Assembly: GCF_030063195.1 (NCBI RefSeq)
Contig: NZ_JASISS010000017.1
Span: 1-64,000, forward strand
Length of the DNA stretch: 64,000 bases
Origin: Cryobacterium sp. PH31-AA6
GTDB taxonomy: Bacteria > Actinomycetota > Actinomycetes > Actinomycetales > Microbacteriaceae
Direction: 5' to 3'
Shown: piece by piece, positions 8,638 to 19,251 of the stretch
Layout: every line of letters begins with the position of its first letter
How positions within the stretch are numbered: the first letter of the stretch is position 1
Position numbers and translations under genes: made by a program
The notes under the pieces: model-generated
Databases searched by the model: none
What the model saw: the letters and a program-made list of their open reading frames with translations, nothing else
Told to the model about the DNA's origin: nothing

Positions 8638-10667
8638 ATCCCTTCGCGCGTCAGAGCACGCTGCCGTTTCAGCTTCCCCCGTTTGCGGAGATCACCGAGG
8701 AACACTTCCGTCCGGCATTCGTCGCCGGAATGACGGAGCAGCTCGCCGAGGTGGCCGCGATCGGGTCCGATCCGGAGGCGCCTTCCGTCGAGAACACCCT
8801 CCTGCCGCTCGAACGCAGCGGGCAGGCCTTCGACCGGGTGGCCGCGGTGTTCTTCACCCTGAGTTCGTCCGATTCGAGTGGGTTCACGAACGCGCTCGAG
8901 GAAGAGCTTGCGCCCCTGCTCGCCGCGCACGCGGACGCAATCCGCCTCGACCCGACCCTGTTCACCCGGATCGCGGCCGTGCACGATCAGCGGGATGCCC
9001 TGGGCCTCGACCCGGAGTCTCGGTACCTGGTCGAACGGTATTTCACTGAGTTCAGCCTGGCCGGGGCCGGGCTCTCCGACGCGGACAAGACCGTCCTGCG
9101 CGAGTTGAACGCGCGTCTCGGAGTCGCCACCACCCGGTTCGAGAAGAACCTGCTCGCCGACACCAACGACCTCGCCCTCGTGCTCGACGACGTCGCCGAG
9201 CTCGACGGTCTCACGGACGGGCAGATCTCGGCCGCGGCCGAGGCCGCCGCATCCCGAGGCCTGCCCGGGCAATATGTGATCACGCTCGTGCTCCCCACCA
9301 GTCACCCGTACCTGGCGCAGCTCACCGACCGGGGCGTGCGGGAGCGGCTGCTGGCCGCCTCACGCGCGCGCGGCATCCGCGGCGGGGCACACGACAACCG
9401 CGCCCTGGTGATCGAGATCACCGCCCTCCAGGCCGCCAGGGCCCGGCTCCTCGGCTTCGACAACCACGCGGCGGCGGTCACCGCCGACCAGACTGCGAAA
9501 ACGCCGGGCGCGGTCGCCGACCTGCTCGGCCGGCTCGCGCCGGCGGCGGCCCGCAACGCACTCGCCGAGCAGGCCGAACTGCAACGGGTCATCGACGCCG
9601 AGAGCGGCGGGTTCGCCCTCGCCGCGTGGGACTGGGCTTTTTACACCGAGAAGGTGCGCCGGGCCAGGTACAACGTGGACAGTCAGGCCATGCGGCCATA
9701 CTTCGAGCTCGAACGGGTGCTCCACGACGGCGTCTTCTACGCCGCGACGAGGCTCTACGGGGTGACGTTCACCGAACGATCCGACCTGGTCGCCTGGCAC
9801 CCGGAGGCCCGTATCTTCGAGGTGGCCGAAGCCGACGGCTCCCCCGTCGGCCTGTATATCCTCGACATCTACACCCGCGATTCCAAGCGTGGCGGCGCCT
9901 GGATGAATTCCCTGGTCTCCCAGTCCGCACTGTTGGGCACCCCCACGGTGGTCTGCAACAACCTCAACGTGCCCAGGCCGGCAGCCGGTGAGCCCACCCT
10001 GCTCAGCTACGACGAGGCCACCACCCTGTTCCACGAGTTCGGGCATGCCCTGCACGGGCTGTTCGCCCGGGTCACCTACCCGAAGTTCGCCGGAACCAAC
10101 GTGTACCGCGACTTCGTCGAGTTCCCGAGCCAGGTCAACGAGATGTGGTTGCTGTGGCCGGAGGTGCTGGCGAACTTCGCGAAGCACACGGAGACCGGGG
10201 CGCTCATGCCCCAGGACCTCGTCGACCGAATCCGGGAATCCTCGGCCTTCAACGAGGGCTTCCTCACCAGCGAGTACCTGGCCGCGGCCCTGCTGGACCA
10301 GGCCTGGCACCTGATCGACGCGGACACCGTGGTGACGGATGTGGCGCAGTTCGAGGCAGCCGCCCTTGCCGCGGCCGGACTGTCCAATCCGGTGGTGCCC
10401 ACCCGCTACGCGAGCACGTATTTCGCGCATGCCTTCGCCGGCGGCTACGACGCGGGCTACTACTCGTACATCTGGAGCGAGGTGCTCGACGCCGACACCG
10501 TCGAATGGTTCACCGAGAACGGCGGGCTCAACCGGGAAAACGGCGACCGGTTCCGCCGGCTCCTGCTCGGAGTCGGCGGCAGCACCGACCAGCTCGCAGC
10601 CTACCGGGACTTCCGCGGCCGGGACGCCCGGATCCAGCCGCTGCTCGATCGGCGCGGATTGAACTAG
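8634..10667 (+). CDS. dcp: M3-family metallopeptidase (peptidyl-dipeptidase / oligopeptidase)
   Basis: A 677-residue cytoplasmic zinc peptidase of family M3, which trims short peptides. The zinc-binding helix LFHEFGHALHGLF places HEFGH at residues 467-471, and the downstream conserved region GYDAGYYSYIWSEVLDADTVEWF is present. Length matches Dcp/OpdA (about 680). The start chosen is ATG 8634 (MNPFARQSTLPF), which overlaps the stop of a leaderless mini-ORF; an in-frame GTG at 8598 lies upstream of the predicted transcription start and is unlikely. Its TAG stop shares the palindrome CTAG (10664-10667) with the stop of the convergent BenE gene. Confidence 0.92.
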   Translation: MNPFARQSTLPFQLPPFAEITEEHFRPAFVAGMTEQLAEVAAIGSDPEAPSVENTLLPLERSGQAFDRVAAVFFTLSSSDSSGFTNALEEELAPLLAAHADAIRLDPTLFTRIAAVHDQRDALGLDPESRYLVERYFTEFSLAGAGLSDADKTVLRELNARLGVATTRFEKNLLADTNDLALVLDDVAELDGLTDGQISAAAEAAASRGLPGQYVITLVLPTSHPYLAQLTDRGVRERLLAASRARGIRGGAHDNRALVIEITALQAARARLLGFDNHAAAVTADQTAKTPGAVADLLGRLAPAAARNALAEQAELQRVIDAESGGFALAAWDWAFYTEKVRRARYNVDSQAMRPYFELERVLHDGVFYAATRLYGVTFTERSDLVAWHPEARIFEVAEADGSPVGLYILDIYTRDSKRGGAWMNSLVSQSALLGTPTVVCNNLNVPRPAAGEPTLLSYDEATTLFHEFGHALHGLFARVTYPKFAGTNVYRDFVEFPSQVNEMWLLWPEVLANFAKHTETGALMPQDLVDRIRESSAFNEGFLTSEYLAAALLDQAWHLIDADTVVTDVAQFEAAALAAAGLSNPVVPTRYASTYFAHAFAGGYDAGYYSYIWSEVLDADTVEWFTENGGLNRENGDRFRRLLLGVGGSTDQLAAYRDFRGRDARIQPLLDRRGLN

Positions 10668-11827
10668 ACCCGGCCCGCACCCGTGCTCGCCCGGCCGAGC
10701 CAAAGCATGACCGCGCCACCGACCAGCAGCCCCCAGAATGCCGAACCGATCCCGAGCACCGAGATACCGGAGGCAGTCACGAGGAAGGTCGCGACGGCGG
10801 TGATGCGGTGCCGCGCGTCGTCCAGGGCCGTCGTGAGGCTCGTCACGAGCGCGCCAAGGAGGGCGAGGCCGGCCACCACGGTGATCAGGATCGGCGGGGA
10901 GGCCGAGACCAGGGCCGCCGCGTATCCGGCGCCGAGCCCGAGCACCAGGTAGGCGGCGCCCGACGTGGCCGTGGCGACCCAGCGCTTGGACCGGTCCGGG
11001 TGGGCGTCGGGCCCGGCCATCAGCGCGGCCGTGATGGCGGCCAGGTTGATCCCATGCCCGCCGAACAGGGAAGCCGCCAGGCTTGCCAGCCCGGAGCCCG
11101 CGAGGATGGCGCGCGGCGGGGGCCGGTAGCCGAAGGTCGACAGCACGACGAAGCCGGGCACGCTCTGGCCGGCCATGGTCACGATGAACAGGGGAATGCC
11201 CAGGCTCACGATCACGACCGGGTCGAGCACCGGCGACACGAAGACGAGGGCGGGCGCGGAGGAGGAGGCGGTCATCCATCCGGTTCCCGCGGTGAGGGCG
11301 ATGCCGATCGCTGCGACGAGCATGGCCGCCGGCACGGCCAAGGAGCGAGCGAGCCGGTAGAGCACTAGCCAGACCACGACGACGGGAACGAAGAGCAGCG
11401 GCTGCTGCACCGACGCGGTCACGGGGGCCAGGCAGATCGGGAAAAGGATCCCGGCGAGCATGGCACCGGCGATCGGTTTTGGAATGCTCGTGATCGTGCG
11501 CCCGAGCCACGGCCAGAGTCCACTCAACACGATCAGGATTCCGCAGACAAGGAACGCGCCGATCGCGGCGGCGAAGTCAGTGGTGGTCTGCCCGGCGGCC
11601 ACGAGTAGGGCTGCCCCCGGCGTGGACCAGGCGAACGAGATCGGCATCCGGAAGTACCAGGGCACGGCGATACAGGTGACGCCGACGGCAAGGCACAACG
11701 CGAATAGTCCGGATGCGGCCTGGGCATCGGAAGCACCCACGGCCTGCAGCCCGGCGACCACGAGCACGAAGGAACTGGCGAAGCCAGTGAGCGCCGCCAC
11801 GATCCCCGCAAAGACCGGCTGGTACAG
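10664..11827 (-). CDS. BenE-family transporter, probable CTG start
   Basis: A polytopic membrane protein of the benzoate/H+ symporter family BenE, with about 11-12 hydrophobic helices. The opening helix [25 protein letters not shown] and the following [22 protein letters not shown] are typical of the family. The first ATG/GTG-type start is GTG at 11800, but it truncates the first helix and has a poor ribosome site. A CTG at 11827 (L-Y-Q-P-V-F) sits 7 nt after AGAGGAG, the best Shine-Dalgarno in reach, so I take it as the start (387 aa). Substrate specificity is not certain. Confidence 0.8.
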   Translation of the reverse strand: MYQPVFAGIVAALTGFASSFVLVVAGLQAVGASDAQAASGLFALCLAVGVTCIAVPWYFRMPISFAWSTPGAALLVAAGQTTTDFAAAIGAFLVCGILIVLSGLWPWLGRTITSIPKPIAGAMLAGILFPICLAPVTASVQQPLLFVPVVVVWLVLYRLARSLAVPAAMLVAAIGIALTAGTGWMTASSSAPALVFVSPVLDPVVIVSLGIPLFIVTMAGQSVPGFVVLSTFGYRPPPRAILAGSGLASLAASLFGGHGINLAAITAALMAGPDAHPDRSKRWVATATSGAAYLVLGLGAGYAAALVSASPPILITVVAGLALLGALVTSLTTALDDARHRITAVATFLVTASGISVLGIGSAFWGLLVGGAVMLWLGRASTGAGRV

Positions 11828-11886
11828 GAGACGGCTCCTCTGGAGTCGAATGGGCTCAATCGGTCAGGGGCGGATCGCCCCCAGGG

Positions 11887-13167
<1,281 letters not shown>

Positions 13168-13303
13168 CCGTCAGCCTCCTCCATCGGTATTGCTGGTAAC
13201 GCTGAACTGAGCCTAGCCTGTGCCTGTGACTGTGGTGTGCAAGCCGTGCGGGCCGGTCGAAATGCGGTAACGGCGTCGACCTGGGAAACCGCTGTTGGCC
13301 ATG

Positions 13304-13352
13304 AAAAACGGCGGATGCCCGGCTGCTCTGCAGTCGGGCATCCGCCGTTTTT
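13304..13352 (-). terminator. Intrinsic terminator after clpP2
   Basis: A perfect 18-bp inverted repeat (13304-13321 with 13335-13352) encloses a 13-nt loop. Read on the minus strand the stem ends in a T run, as expected for the end of the clpP1-clpP2 transcript. The A run on the other arm makes it potentially bidirectional. Confidence 0.9.
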
Positions 13353-13374
13353 GTGCTGCGATTGTTGCGAAGCG

Positions 13375-14046
13375 CTACTTGACGAGCGTGGGCACATTCT
13401 TGCGGCTGGTCAGGATCTGATCGATCAGGCCGTATTCGAGGGCCTCGGGGGCGCCGAGGATCTTGTCACGGTCGATGTCCTTGTGAACCTGCTCCGCCGT
13501 GCGGTTGGAGTGGTGGGCGATGGTGAATTCCAGCCACTCACGCATCCGTTGGATCTCGGCGGCCTGGATTTCGATGTCGGACGCCTGCCCGCCACCCTGG
13601 CCGCCGGCCGACGGCTGGTGGATCAGGATGCGCGCGTTCGGAAGCGCGAGACGCTTTCCGGGCGTTCCACCGGCGAGCAGCACGGCAGCGGCGGAGGCCG
13701 CCTGGCCGAGGCAGACCGTCTGAATGTGCGGTCGGATGTACTGCATCGTGTCGTAGATCGCCGTCATCGCGGTGAAGGAACCACCGGGTGAGTTGATGTA
13801 CATCACGATGTCGCGATCGGGGTCCTGGCTCTCCAGAACGAGGAGCTGCGCCATGACATCGTCTGCCGACGCGTCGTCGACCTGAACGCCGAGGAAGATG
13901 ATGCGATCCTCGAAGAGCTTCGCGTACGGGTCCTGACGCTTGTACCCGTAGGCGGTGCGTTCTTCAAAGGTGGGGAGGATGTAACGGGCCTCGGGCGACT
14001 GCGGGGCGCGGCCCCCGGCCTGGTGACCAAAATTCGTGAATTCCAT
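13375..14046 (-). CDS. clpP2: ATP-dependent Clp protease proteolytic subunit ClpP2
   Basis: A 223-residue serine protease subunit. It has the motif [21 protein letters not shown] with the catalytic Ser, the [11 protein letters not shown] segment with the catalytic His, and the ClpP2-type extended N terminus. In actinobacteria ClpP1 and ClpP2 form a hetero-tetradecamer (known for mycobacteria), which fits two tandem paralogues here. It follows clpP1 by 16 bp and ends before a strong hairpin. Confidence 0.95.
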   Translation of the reverse strand: MEFTNFGHQAGGRAPQSPEARYILPTFEERTAYGYKRQDPYAKLFEDRIIFLGVQVDDASADDVMAQLLVLESQDPDRDIVMYINSPGGSFTAMTAIYDTMQYIRPHIQTVCLGQAASAAAVLLAGGTPGKRLALPNARILIHQPSAGGQGGGQASDIEIQAAEIQRMREWLEFTIAHHSNRTAEQVHKDIDRDKILGAPEALEYGLIDQILTSRKNVPTLVK

Positions 14047-14062
14047 GTCGTTTCTGCCCGTC

Positions 14063-14662
14063 CTACTTCTTGTTCACTGAGTCGTCGGTGCCGCCGCCGC
14101 CGACCACATCCGACGCGAATTCGCGCAGGTGGTCGACGAAGCCGTATGCCACGGCCTCCTGGGCGGTGAACCAGTTGTCACGGTCGTTGTCGATGAGGAC
14201 CTGCTCGACCGACTTGCCGGTCTGCTCTGCAGTCAGTTCCGCCATCCGCTTCTTCATGTCCAGGATCACCTTGGCCTGGGTCTGGATGTCGGCGGCTGTG
14301 CCGCCGAATCCGCCGGACGGCTGGTGCAGCAGGACGCGTGCGTTCGGGGTGATGTAGCGCTTGCCCTTGGTGCCCGAGGACAGCAGGAACTGGCCCATCG
14401 ACGCGGCAAGTCCGATACCGACGGTGACGATGTCGTTCGGCACGAACTTCATCGTGTCGTAGATCGCCATGCCGGCCGTGATCGAGCCGCCGGGCGAGTT
14501 GATGTACAGGAAGATATCCCGCTCAGAGTCCTCCGCCGCCAGCAGCAGGATCTTGGCACAGATCTCGTTGGCGTTCTCGTCCCGAACCTCTGAACCGAGC
14601 CAGATGATGCGGTCTTTGAGCAGTCGGTCAAAAACGCCGGGTGTAGGTGCCATATCGGCCAT
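14063..14662 (-). CDS. clpP1: ATP-dependent Clp protease proteolytic subunit ClpP1
   Basis: A 199-residue ClpP with the catalytic serine in [21 protein letters not shown] and the histidine in [17 protein letters not shown]. Its size and the SMGQF motif match the ClpP1 type. The start at 14662 has GGAGCG upstream; a second in-frame ATG lies three codons in. It is the first gene of the clpP1-clpP2 pair and is separated from tig by a perfect terminator. Confidence 0.95.
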   Translation of the reverse strand: MADMAPTPGVFDRLLKDRIIWLGSEVRDENANEICAKILLLAAEDSERDIFLYINSPGGSITAGMAIYDTMKFVPNDIVTVGIGLAASMGQFLLSSGTKGKRYITPNARVLLHQPSGGFGGTAADIQTQAKVILDMKKRMAELTAEQTGKSVEQVLIDNDRDNWFTAQEAVAYGFVDHLREFASDVVGGGGTDDSVNKK

Positions 14663-14810
14663 GTCGCGCTCCGTTTCGCTTGTCGCTTCAGAATGAATCT
14701 ATAGGGTGAAATGCGCCGGGACGGCCGTGTTCGCCCTCGGCAGATTGCCCACCGCATCGCGCGGCCCTCCCCCGGGGATGCACGCGGGAGACGACCGGGC
14801 CGCCGAATGC

Positions 14811-14848
14811 AAAAACGGGGCCGGATGTCTGTGACATCCGGCCCCGTT
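14811..14848 (-). terminator. Intrinsic terminator after tig
   Basis: A perfect 16-bp stem (14814-14829 with 14833-14848) has a 3-nt loop. On the minus strand it is followed by a run of T, 12 bp beyond the tig stop. Confidence 0.92.
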
Positions 14849-14859
14849 CTCGTGGCGTG

Positions 14860-16242
14860 CTACTTCTTTGCTGCGGCCTTCTTCTTCGGCGCGGCCGGAG
14901 CCGCGTCGGCCTCGGGTGCCTCGTCGGCATCCTCGGCTTCGTCGTTCTCGGCGACCTCGTCGCTCGCGGCGACGGCGGCGAACTCGGACAGGTCGACCGG
15001 CGCCCCGTTGGAGTCGACGACCTCGGCCTTGCCGAGTGCGATCGCGAGGGCCTTGTTACGGGCAACCTCGGCGACCATCGACGGGATCTGGCCGTTGCCG
15101 CTCAGGGCCTGGACGAACTCGCTCGGGTCCATGCCGTACTGGCTGGCGCCCTGGATCAGGTACTGGGTGAGCTCGTCCTGGCTGACCTGGACCTTCTCGA
15201 TCTCGGCGATGGTGTCCAGCACGATCTGCTGACGGAAGGTCTTCTCGCTGGACTCGGTGACCTCGGCGCGGTGCTCGTCGTCTTCGAGGCGGTTCTCGCC
15301 CTCGAGGTGGCGACGAACCTCGTCCTCGATGATCGACGTCGGGATCGGGACCTCGACGGAGGCGAGGAGCTGCTCGATGAGCTTCTCCCTGGCCTGGCTG
15401 CCCTGGCCGAAGGCCTTGGAGCGCGTGACCTGCGCCTTGAGGCTTTCGGTGAGTTCGGCCATGGTGTCGAACTCGCTGGCGATCTGCGCGAAGTCGTCGT
15501 CGGCGGTCGGGAGTTCGCGCTCCTTGACGGCGATGACCTTGACGATGATCTCGGCGGTCTCACCCTCGTGGTCGCCGCCCATCAGGGCGGAGTTGAAGGT
15601 GGTGGTCTCGCCGGCGGTCAGAGAGTCGAGCGCCTCGTCGATGCCGTCGATGAGGTCGCCGGAGCCGACCTCGTAGGAGATTCCGGTCGCGTTGTCGACC
15701 TCGACGCCGTTGATGCTGGCAATCAGGTCGATCTGGGCGAAGTCGCCGGTGGTGGCGGGGCGGTCGACCGTGACGAGGGTGCCGAACCGGCTGCGCAGCT
15801 GGTCGAGCTCCTCGGCGACGTCCTCATCGGACACCTCGACGGCGTCAACGGTGAGCTTGAGGCCCGCATAGGCGGGAAGGTCGATCTCGGGGCGCACGTC
15901 AACCTCGATGGCCAGGAGCAGGTCTCCGGAGAAGTCCTTGTCGCTGGGCCATTCGACGATGTCGGCCTCGGGCCGGCCGAGGGGGCGCAGCTTGTGCTCT
16001 TCGACGGCCGAGCGGTAGAAGCCGTCGAGGCTCTCATTGACCGCGTGCTCCAGCACGGCGGACTTGCCGACGCGCTGGTCGATGATGGGCGGCGGAACCT
16101 TGCCCTTGCGGAAGCCGGGGATGTTGATGTCCTCGGCAATGTGCCCGTAGGCGTGGGTGATGCTGGGCTTCAGCTCCTCGGGGGTCACCGAAATGGTGAC
16201 CTTGGCGCGCGTGGGACTCAGCTTTTCGACCGTGGACTTCAC
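14860..16242 (-). CDS. tig: Trigger factor, ribosome-associated chaperone/PPIase
   Basis: A 460-residue chaperone that binds nascent chains at the ribosome exit. The N-terminal ribosome-binding domain contains the signature [17 protein letters not shown]; a PPIase (FKBP-like) domain follows ([22 protein letters not shown]) and then the helical C-terminal arms. The tail is acidic then Ala/Lys-rich ([12 protein letters not shown]). The start is GTG 16242, 8 nt after AGGAG; longer frames run into tRNA-Pro. The tRNA lies 44 bp upstream on the same strand, so a tRNA-tig transcript is likely. Confidence 0.95.
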   Translation of the reverse strand: MKSTVEKLSPTRAKVTISVTPEELKPSITHAYGHIAEDINIPGFRKGKVPPPIIDQRVGKSAVLEHAVNESLDGFYRSAVEEHKLRPLGRPEADIVEWPSDKDFSGDLLLAIEVDVRPEIDLPAYAGLKLTVDAVEVSDEDVAEELDQLRSRFGTLVTVDRPATTGDFAQIDLIASINGVEVDNATGISYEVGSGDLIDGIDEALDSLTAGETTTFNSALMGGDHEGETAEIIVKVIAVKERELPTADDDFAQIASEFDTMAELTESLKAQVTRSKAFGQGSQAREKLIEQLLASVEVPIPTSIIEDEVRRHLEGENRLEDDEHRAEVTESSEKTFRQQIVLDTIAEIEKVQVSQDELTQYLIQGASQYGMDPSEFVQALSGNGQIPSMVAEVARNKALAIALGKAEVVDSNGAPVDLSEFAAVAASDEVAENDEAEDADEAPEADAAPAAPKKKAAAKK

Positions 16243-16286
16243 GTGGGTATCTCCTGTGTTCGAACGATGTTCTGGGGGGATGATTG

Positions 16287-16360
16287 TCGGGGCGACAGGA
16301 TTCGAACCTGCGACCTCTCGGCCCCAAACCGAGCGCTCTACCAAGCTGAGCTACGCCCCG
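16287..16360 (-). tRNA. tRNA-Pro (anticodon TGG)
   Basis: The minus strand folds as a cloverleaf: acceptor CGGGGCG/CGCCCCG, D arm GCTC/GAGC, anticodon stem CTCGG/CCGAG with loop TTTGGGG, and T arm GCAGG-TTCGAAT-CCTGT. The discriminator is A and CCA is not encoded. It lies just upstream of tig. Confidence 0.96.
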
Positions 16361-16495
16361 GATATTTTCTCAACCCGTTGGAGTCATCCTCCGGAACGCA
16401 AAGCTCACGCGCCAGCGGAATGACCTCGGTAAGTCTACTGCACGGTCAGGACGGGAAAGCGACCCGTCGTGCAACCGACACCCTGGAACGTGTAC

Positions 16496-16501
16496 TAAAG
16501 T
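16496..16501 (+). promoter_or_regulatory. Possible -10 element for tRNA-Gly
   Basis: TAAAGT lies 26 bp upstream of the mature tRNA-Gly 5' end. No clear -35 hexamer is visible. Confidence 0.4.
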
Positions 16502-16527
16502 AATCGAGTGCGTGGGAGACCACGCTT

Positions 16528-16598
16528 GGGGATGTAGCTCAATGGTAGAGCCTCAGTTTTCCAAACTGATGGCGCGGGTTCGATTCCCGTCATCCCCT
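16528..16598 (+). tRNA. tRNA-Gly (anticodon TCC)
   Basis: 71 nt cloverleaf: acceptor GGGGATG/CATCCCC, anticodon stem TCAGT/ACTGA with loop TTTCCAA, and T arm GCGGG-TTCGATT-CCCGT. Discriminator is T; CCA is not encoded. Confidence 0.96.
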
Positions 16599-16686
16599 CC
16601 GAATAGGTCAACGGCACCCGCTGAGGCGCACTGATTGACGTCCAGGCCTCGGCGCCGTCCCGCTGATCGGCCACCTGATCGTGCCC

Positions 16687-16716
16687 TTGTGCAGGTTGCG
16701 CATGCGCACCTACACT
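16687..16716 (+). promoter_or_regulatory. Promoter of leaderless HTH gene
   Basis: -35 TTGTGC (16687-16692) and -10 TACACT (16711-16716) are separated by 18 bp, and the -10 ends 6 nt before ATG 16723. The block TACACTCGGCGCATG is nearly identical to the one at the PucR-type regulator (44650). Confidence 0.65.
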
Positions 16717-16722
16717 CGGCGC

Positions 16723-17022
16723 ATGACCACAACCCGATGGTGGAAATACGTTCTCGTCGTATCCGACGGGGCACCAGGCGCCGAAGTCGCGCGCAGGGCA
16801 GAGTTCGACCCGTCGGCAATCAGCAGGTGGAGACGCGGCGATCGACCGGATGTGGCATCCGCCCTCAAATTCGCACGCGCATACGGCCGGAACGTCCTTG
16901 AGGCCCTCGTGGAAGCCGAAGTGATCACCGAAACGGAAGCGGCACTTCACGACGTACAAGTGGGGGTCGACGACCTCACCATTATCGAGCTGCTCGAAGC
17001 AGCCCTCAACCGGGTGCGTTAG
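16723..17022 (+). CDS. Small helix-turn-helix (XRE/immunity-repressor-like) protein
   Basis: A 99-residue cytoplasmic DNA-binding protein. After a short aromatic N terminus (TRWWKYVLVV) comes a helix-turn-helix, with EVARRAEFDPSAISRWRRGD as helices 2-3, then KFARAYGRNVLEALVEAEVI. This layout resembles actinobacterial and actinophage XRE-type repressors (family recognition, no search done). The ATG at 16723 follows a TACACT -10 by 6 nt with no Shine-Dalgarno, so the mRNA should be leaderless. It sits downstream of tRNA-Gly, but no integrase or attachment duplication is visible. Autoregulation is possible but not shown. Confidence 0.75.
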   Translation: MTTTRWWKYVLVVSDGAPGAEVARRAEFDPSAISRWRRGDRPDVASALKFARAYGRNVLEALVEAEVITETEAALHDVQVGVDDLTIIELLEAALNRVR

Positions 17023-17061
17023 AGCAGAGTCGCCCGCCGAATCGACGCACGCGTTCGTGAG

Positions 17062-17067
17062 TAGGCT
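17062..17067 (+). promoter_or_regulatory. -10 element of leaderless exchanger gene
   Basis: TAGGCT is followed by CGGAAG and then ATG 17074. The GGAAG could act as a weak Shine-Dalgarno if a longer transcript exists. Confidence 0.55.
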
Positions 17068-17073
17068 CGGAAG

Positions 17074-18045
17074 ATGGAGTTCGGCGAGTTGCTCATCGGC
17101 TTACTCGCCGTGATCGGCGGCGCCGAGCTGGTCGTGCGTGGCGGCAGCCGCGTCGCCGCACGGTTCGGGATCTCTCCGATGGTCATCGGCGTCACGATCG
17201 TCGCCATCGGGACGAGCGCGCCGGAACTGGCCATCGGCATCGACGCCGCCGCTCGCGGCAGCGGTTCGCTCGCCATCGGCAACATCGCCGGAACGAACGC
17301 ACTCAACGTGCTCTTCATCCTCGGGCTTGTCGCGCTCCTGCGTCCGGTTCGGCTGCACTCACAAACGCTGAAGCTCGACCTGCCGGTGATCGTCGTGGCG
17401 TCCATCCTGATGCTTCTCCTGACCATGGATGGGACGCTCTCCCGGCCCGACGGGGCAATCCTGCTCAGCCTCGGCGCGGCGTACACCGTGCTCATCGTGC
17501 GTGCCGCCCGCCGGGAGGCCGCCGGCGTCCGCCGCGAGTTCGCCCGTGAGTACGGCGCCACGAAACGTGAGGTCGCGTCCACTGCAGACCTGGTGCGCAA
17601 CGTGGTCTGGCTCGTCGCCGGCCTTGCGGTCATCGTGGTCGGCGCGGACTGGCTCGTGGACGGCGCGGTCAAGATCGCACGTGGCTTCGGGGTCTCCGAG
17701 ACCGTCATCGGGCTCACCATCGTGGCAATCGGCACCTCGGCCCCGGAGCTCGTCACCGCGATCGTGGCCACGCTCCGCAAGGAGCGCGACATCGCCATTG
17801 GAAATCTGCTCGGCAGCACCATCTACAACATCGTGTTCGTCCTCGGCACTACGGCGTTGATTCCCTCGGGCGGCATCCCGGTCGATGCTCCCCTGATCGC
17901 GATCGACATCCCGTTCATGGTCGCCGCGTCGATCGCCTGCGTTCCCGTGTTCCTCTCCGGCCACCGCATTCGCCGGCTCGAAGGGGCGGCCTTCGTCACG
18001 GCGTATCTGATTTACCTCACCTATCTTCTCGTCGCGCGGACCTGA
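17074..18045 (+). CDS. Calcium/sodium antiporter, CaCA family (YrbG-like)
   Basis: A 323-residue inner-membrane exchanger with about ten helices arranged as two inverted halves. The two alpha-repeats are explicit: GTSAPELAIGIDAAARGSGSLAIGN near residues 49-73 and GTSAPELVTAIVATLRKERDIAIGN near 223-247, each followed by a conserved asparagine-containing helix. A short charged cytoplasmic loop (RAARREAAGVRREFAREYG) separates the halves. Family members exchange Ca2+ or other cations for Na+/H+; the ion here is not proven. It ends 21 bp from the convergent ldh. Confidence 0.93.
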   Translation: MEFGELLIGLLAVIGGAELVVRGGSRVAARFGISPMVIGVTIVAIGTSAPELAIGIDAAARGSGSLAIGNIAGTNALNVLFILGLVALLRPVRLHSQTLKLDLPVIVVASILMLLLTMDGTLSRPDGAILLSLGAAYTVLIVRAARREAAGVRREFAREYGATKREVASTADLVRNVVWLVAGLAVIVVGADWLVDGAVKIARGFGVSETVIGLTIVAIGTSAPELVTAIVATLRKERDIAIGNLLGSTIYNIVFVLGTTALIPSGGIPVDAPLIAIDIPFMVAASIACVPVFLSGHRIRRLEGAAFVTAYLIYLTYLLVART

Positions 18046-18066
18046 CGGGCCAGGTGTCGGGTCGGC

Positions 18067-19044
18067 TCAGGCCAGGCCGAGTTTGTTCAGGGTCGCCCGC
18101 AGTGTGTCTGCCGAGTGTTCGAACAGGGCCTGCTCTGAGTCGGAGAATGGCACCTCGATCACCCGGGACACGCCATCGGCGTTGACCACGGTCGGCACCG
18201 ACAGCGCCACGTTGCTCACGCCTCGGTACCCGGTGAGGACCGAACTGACCGGAAGCACGGCACCCTCGTCACGCAGCACGGCCTCCACGATCCGCGCCCC
18301 GGACAGCCCGATCGCATAGTTGGTGGCGCCCTTGCCGGCGATGACTCGGTATGCCGCGGTCTTCACATCCTCGGTTATGGCCTCGAATTCGGACTCGGAG
18401 AACTTCGCGCGGCCATTGGTGACGGGAGAGATGTCATCCGCGACCCACTGGTCGAGCGAGACCGGGCCGACCCTGGCCTGCGACCAGAGCGGGAACTCGG
18501 AGTCGCCGTGCTCTCCGACGATCACGGCGTGTACGTTCGCGATCGCGACGTCGACCCGGTGGGCGAGCAACCAGCGCAAACGGGAGGAGTCGAGCACGGT
18601 CCCGGAGCCGAAGACGCGCGCCGACGGGAGCCCGCTGTAGTGCAGGGCCGCGTAGGTGAGGATGTCGCACGGGTTGGTGACGATCATGTAGACGGCGTCG
18701 GGGGCGCGCTCGACGAGCTTCGGCATCAGGTCGCGGAGTATTCCCACGTTGACCCCCGCCATGTCGAGGCGAGACTGGCCGGGATGCTGCCGGGCGCCGG
18801 CGGTGATCACGACCATGTTCGCTCCGGAGATCAGGTCGAGGTCCGCGCCGCCCGACACACAGGACGCCCCGGTGAACTGGGTGCCGTGCGCAAGGTCGAG
18901 CACCTCGGCCTCGACCTTGGGCTCGTTGATGTCGTAGAGCACAACCTCTCGGGCGGACTGGCGAATCAGGGAGGCGTAGGCGAGGGAGGTGCCGACGGCG
19001 CCCGCGCCGATGATGGCCAGCTTGGAATTCTCGATTGCGCTCAT
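18067..19044 (-). CDS. ldh: L-lactate dehydrogenase
   Basis: A 325-residue NAD-dependent enzyme interconverting pyruvate and L-lactate. The Rossmann motif is IIGAGAVGTSLAYAS near residues 10-24, the adenine-site acidic residue lies in VVLYDINEPK, the substrate Arg/Asp loop is VTNPCDILTYAAL, and the catalytic His is in VIVGEHGDSEFPLWSQ. The ATG at 19044 is chosen: the frame upstream reads into the GTCGAG repeat array and is not coding. LDH is favoured over malate dehydrogenase by the overall motif set; substrate is inferred. Confidence 0.92.
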   Translation of the reverse strand: MSAIENSKLAIIGAGAVGTSLAYASLIRQSAREVVLYDINEPKVEAEVLDLAHGTQFTGASCVSGGADLDLISGANMVVITAGARQHPGQSRLDMAGVNVGILRDLMPKLVERAPDAVYMIVTNPCDILTYAALHYSGLPSARVFGSGTVLDSSRLRWLLAHRVDVAIANVHAVIVGEHGDSEFPLWSQARVGPVSLDQWVADDISPVTNGRAKFSESEFEAITEDVKTAAYRVIAGKGATNYAIGLSGARIVEAVLRDEGAVLPVSSVLTGYRGVSNVALSVPTVVNADGVSRVIEVPFSDSEQALFEHSADTLRATLNKLGLA

Positions 19045-19125
19045 GATCCCAGTGTCCTCCCTCCGCGGGGTGTCTGCGTGCCGGGCGGGGGTCTTGCGGG
19101 GGTCGTTCGCCTCGAGGGGCTCGAT

Positions 19126-19245
19126 GGTCTCGACGAGCTCGACCACCGGCGTTCGGCTCGACCACCGGCGTTCGGCTCGACCACCGGCGTTCGGCTCGAC
19201 CACCGGCGTTCGGCTCGACCACCGGCGTTCGGCTCGACCGCCGCG
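19126..19245. repeat. 19-bp GTCGAG-family tandem array
   Basis: After a GGTCTCGACGAGCTCGACC copy, five full units of CTCGACCACCGGCGTTCGG start at 19138, 19157, 19176, 19195 and 19214, with a degenerate sixth. The array lies between the ldh start and the response regulator stop and may form stem-loops or vary in copy number. Confidence 0.9.
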
Positions 19246-19251
19246 GGACGG

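Noticed and set aside
9360..11510. 716-codon antisense frame across the M3 peptidase and BenE
   Set aside because: Shadow frame in high-GC DNA; both overlapping genes have clear family motifs on their own strands.
16243..16344. Upstream extension of trigger factor
   Set aside because: It translates antisense tRNA-Pro sequence; GTG 16242 has a good ribosome site.
16528..17022. Integrated element at tRNA-Gly
   Set aside because: No integrase, no repeated tRNA 3' end and no shift in base composition; only one small HTH gene.
19045..19203. N-terminal extension of lactate dehydrogenase
   Set aside because: The in-frame extension is translated GTCGAG repeat; the Rossmann motif begins just after ATG 19044.
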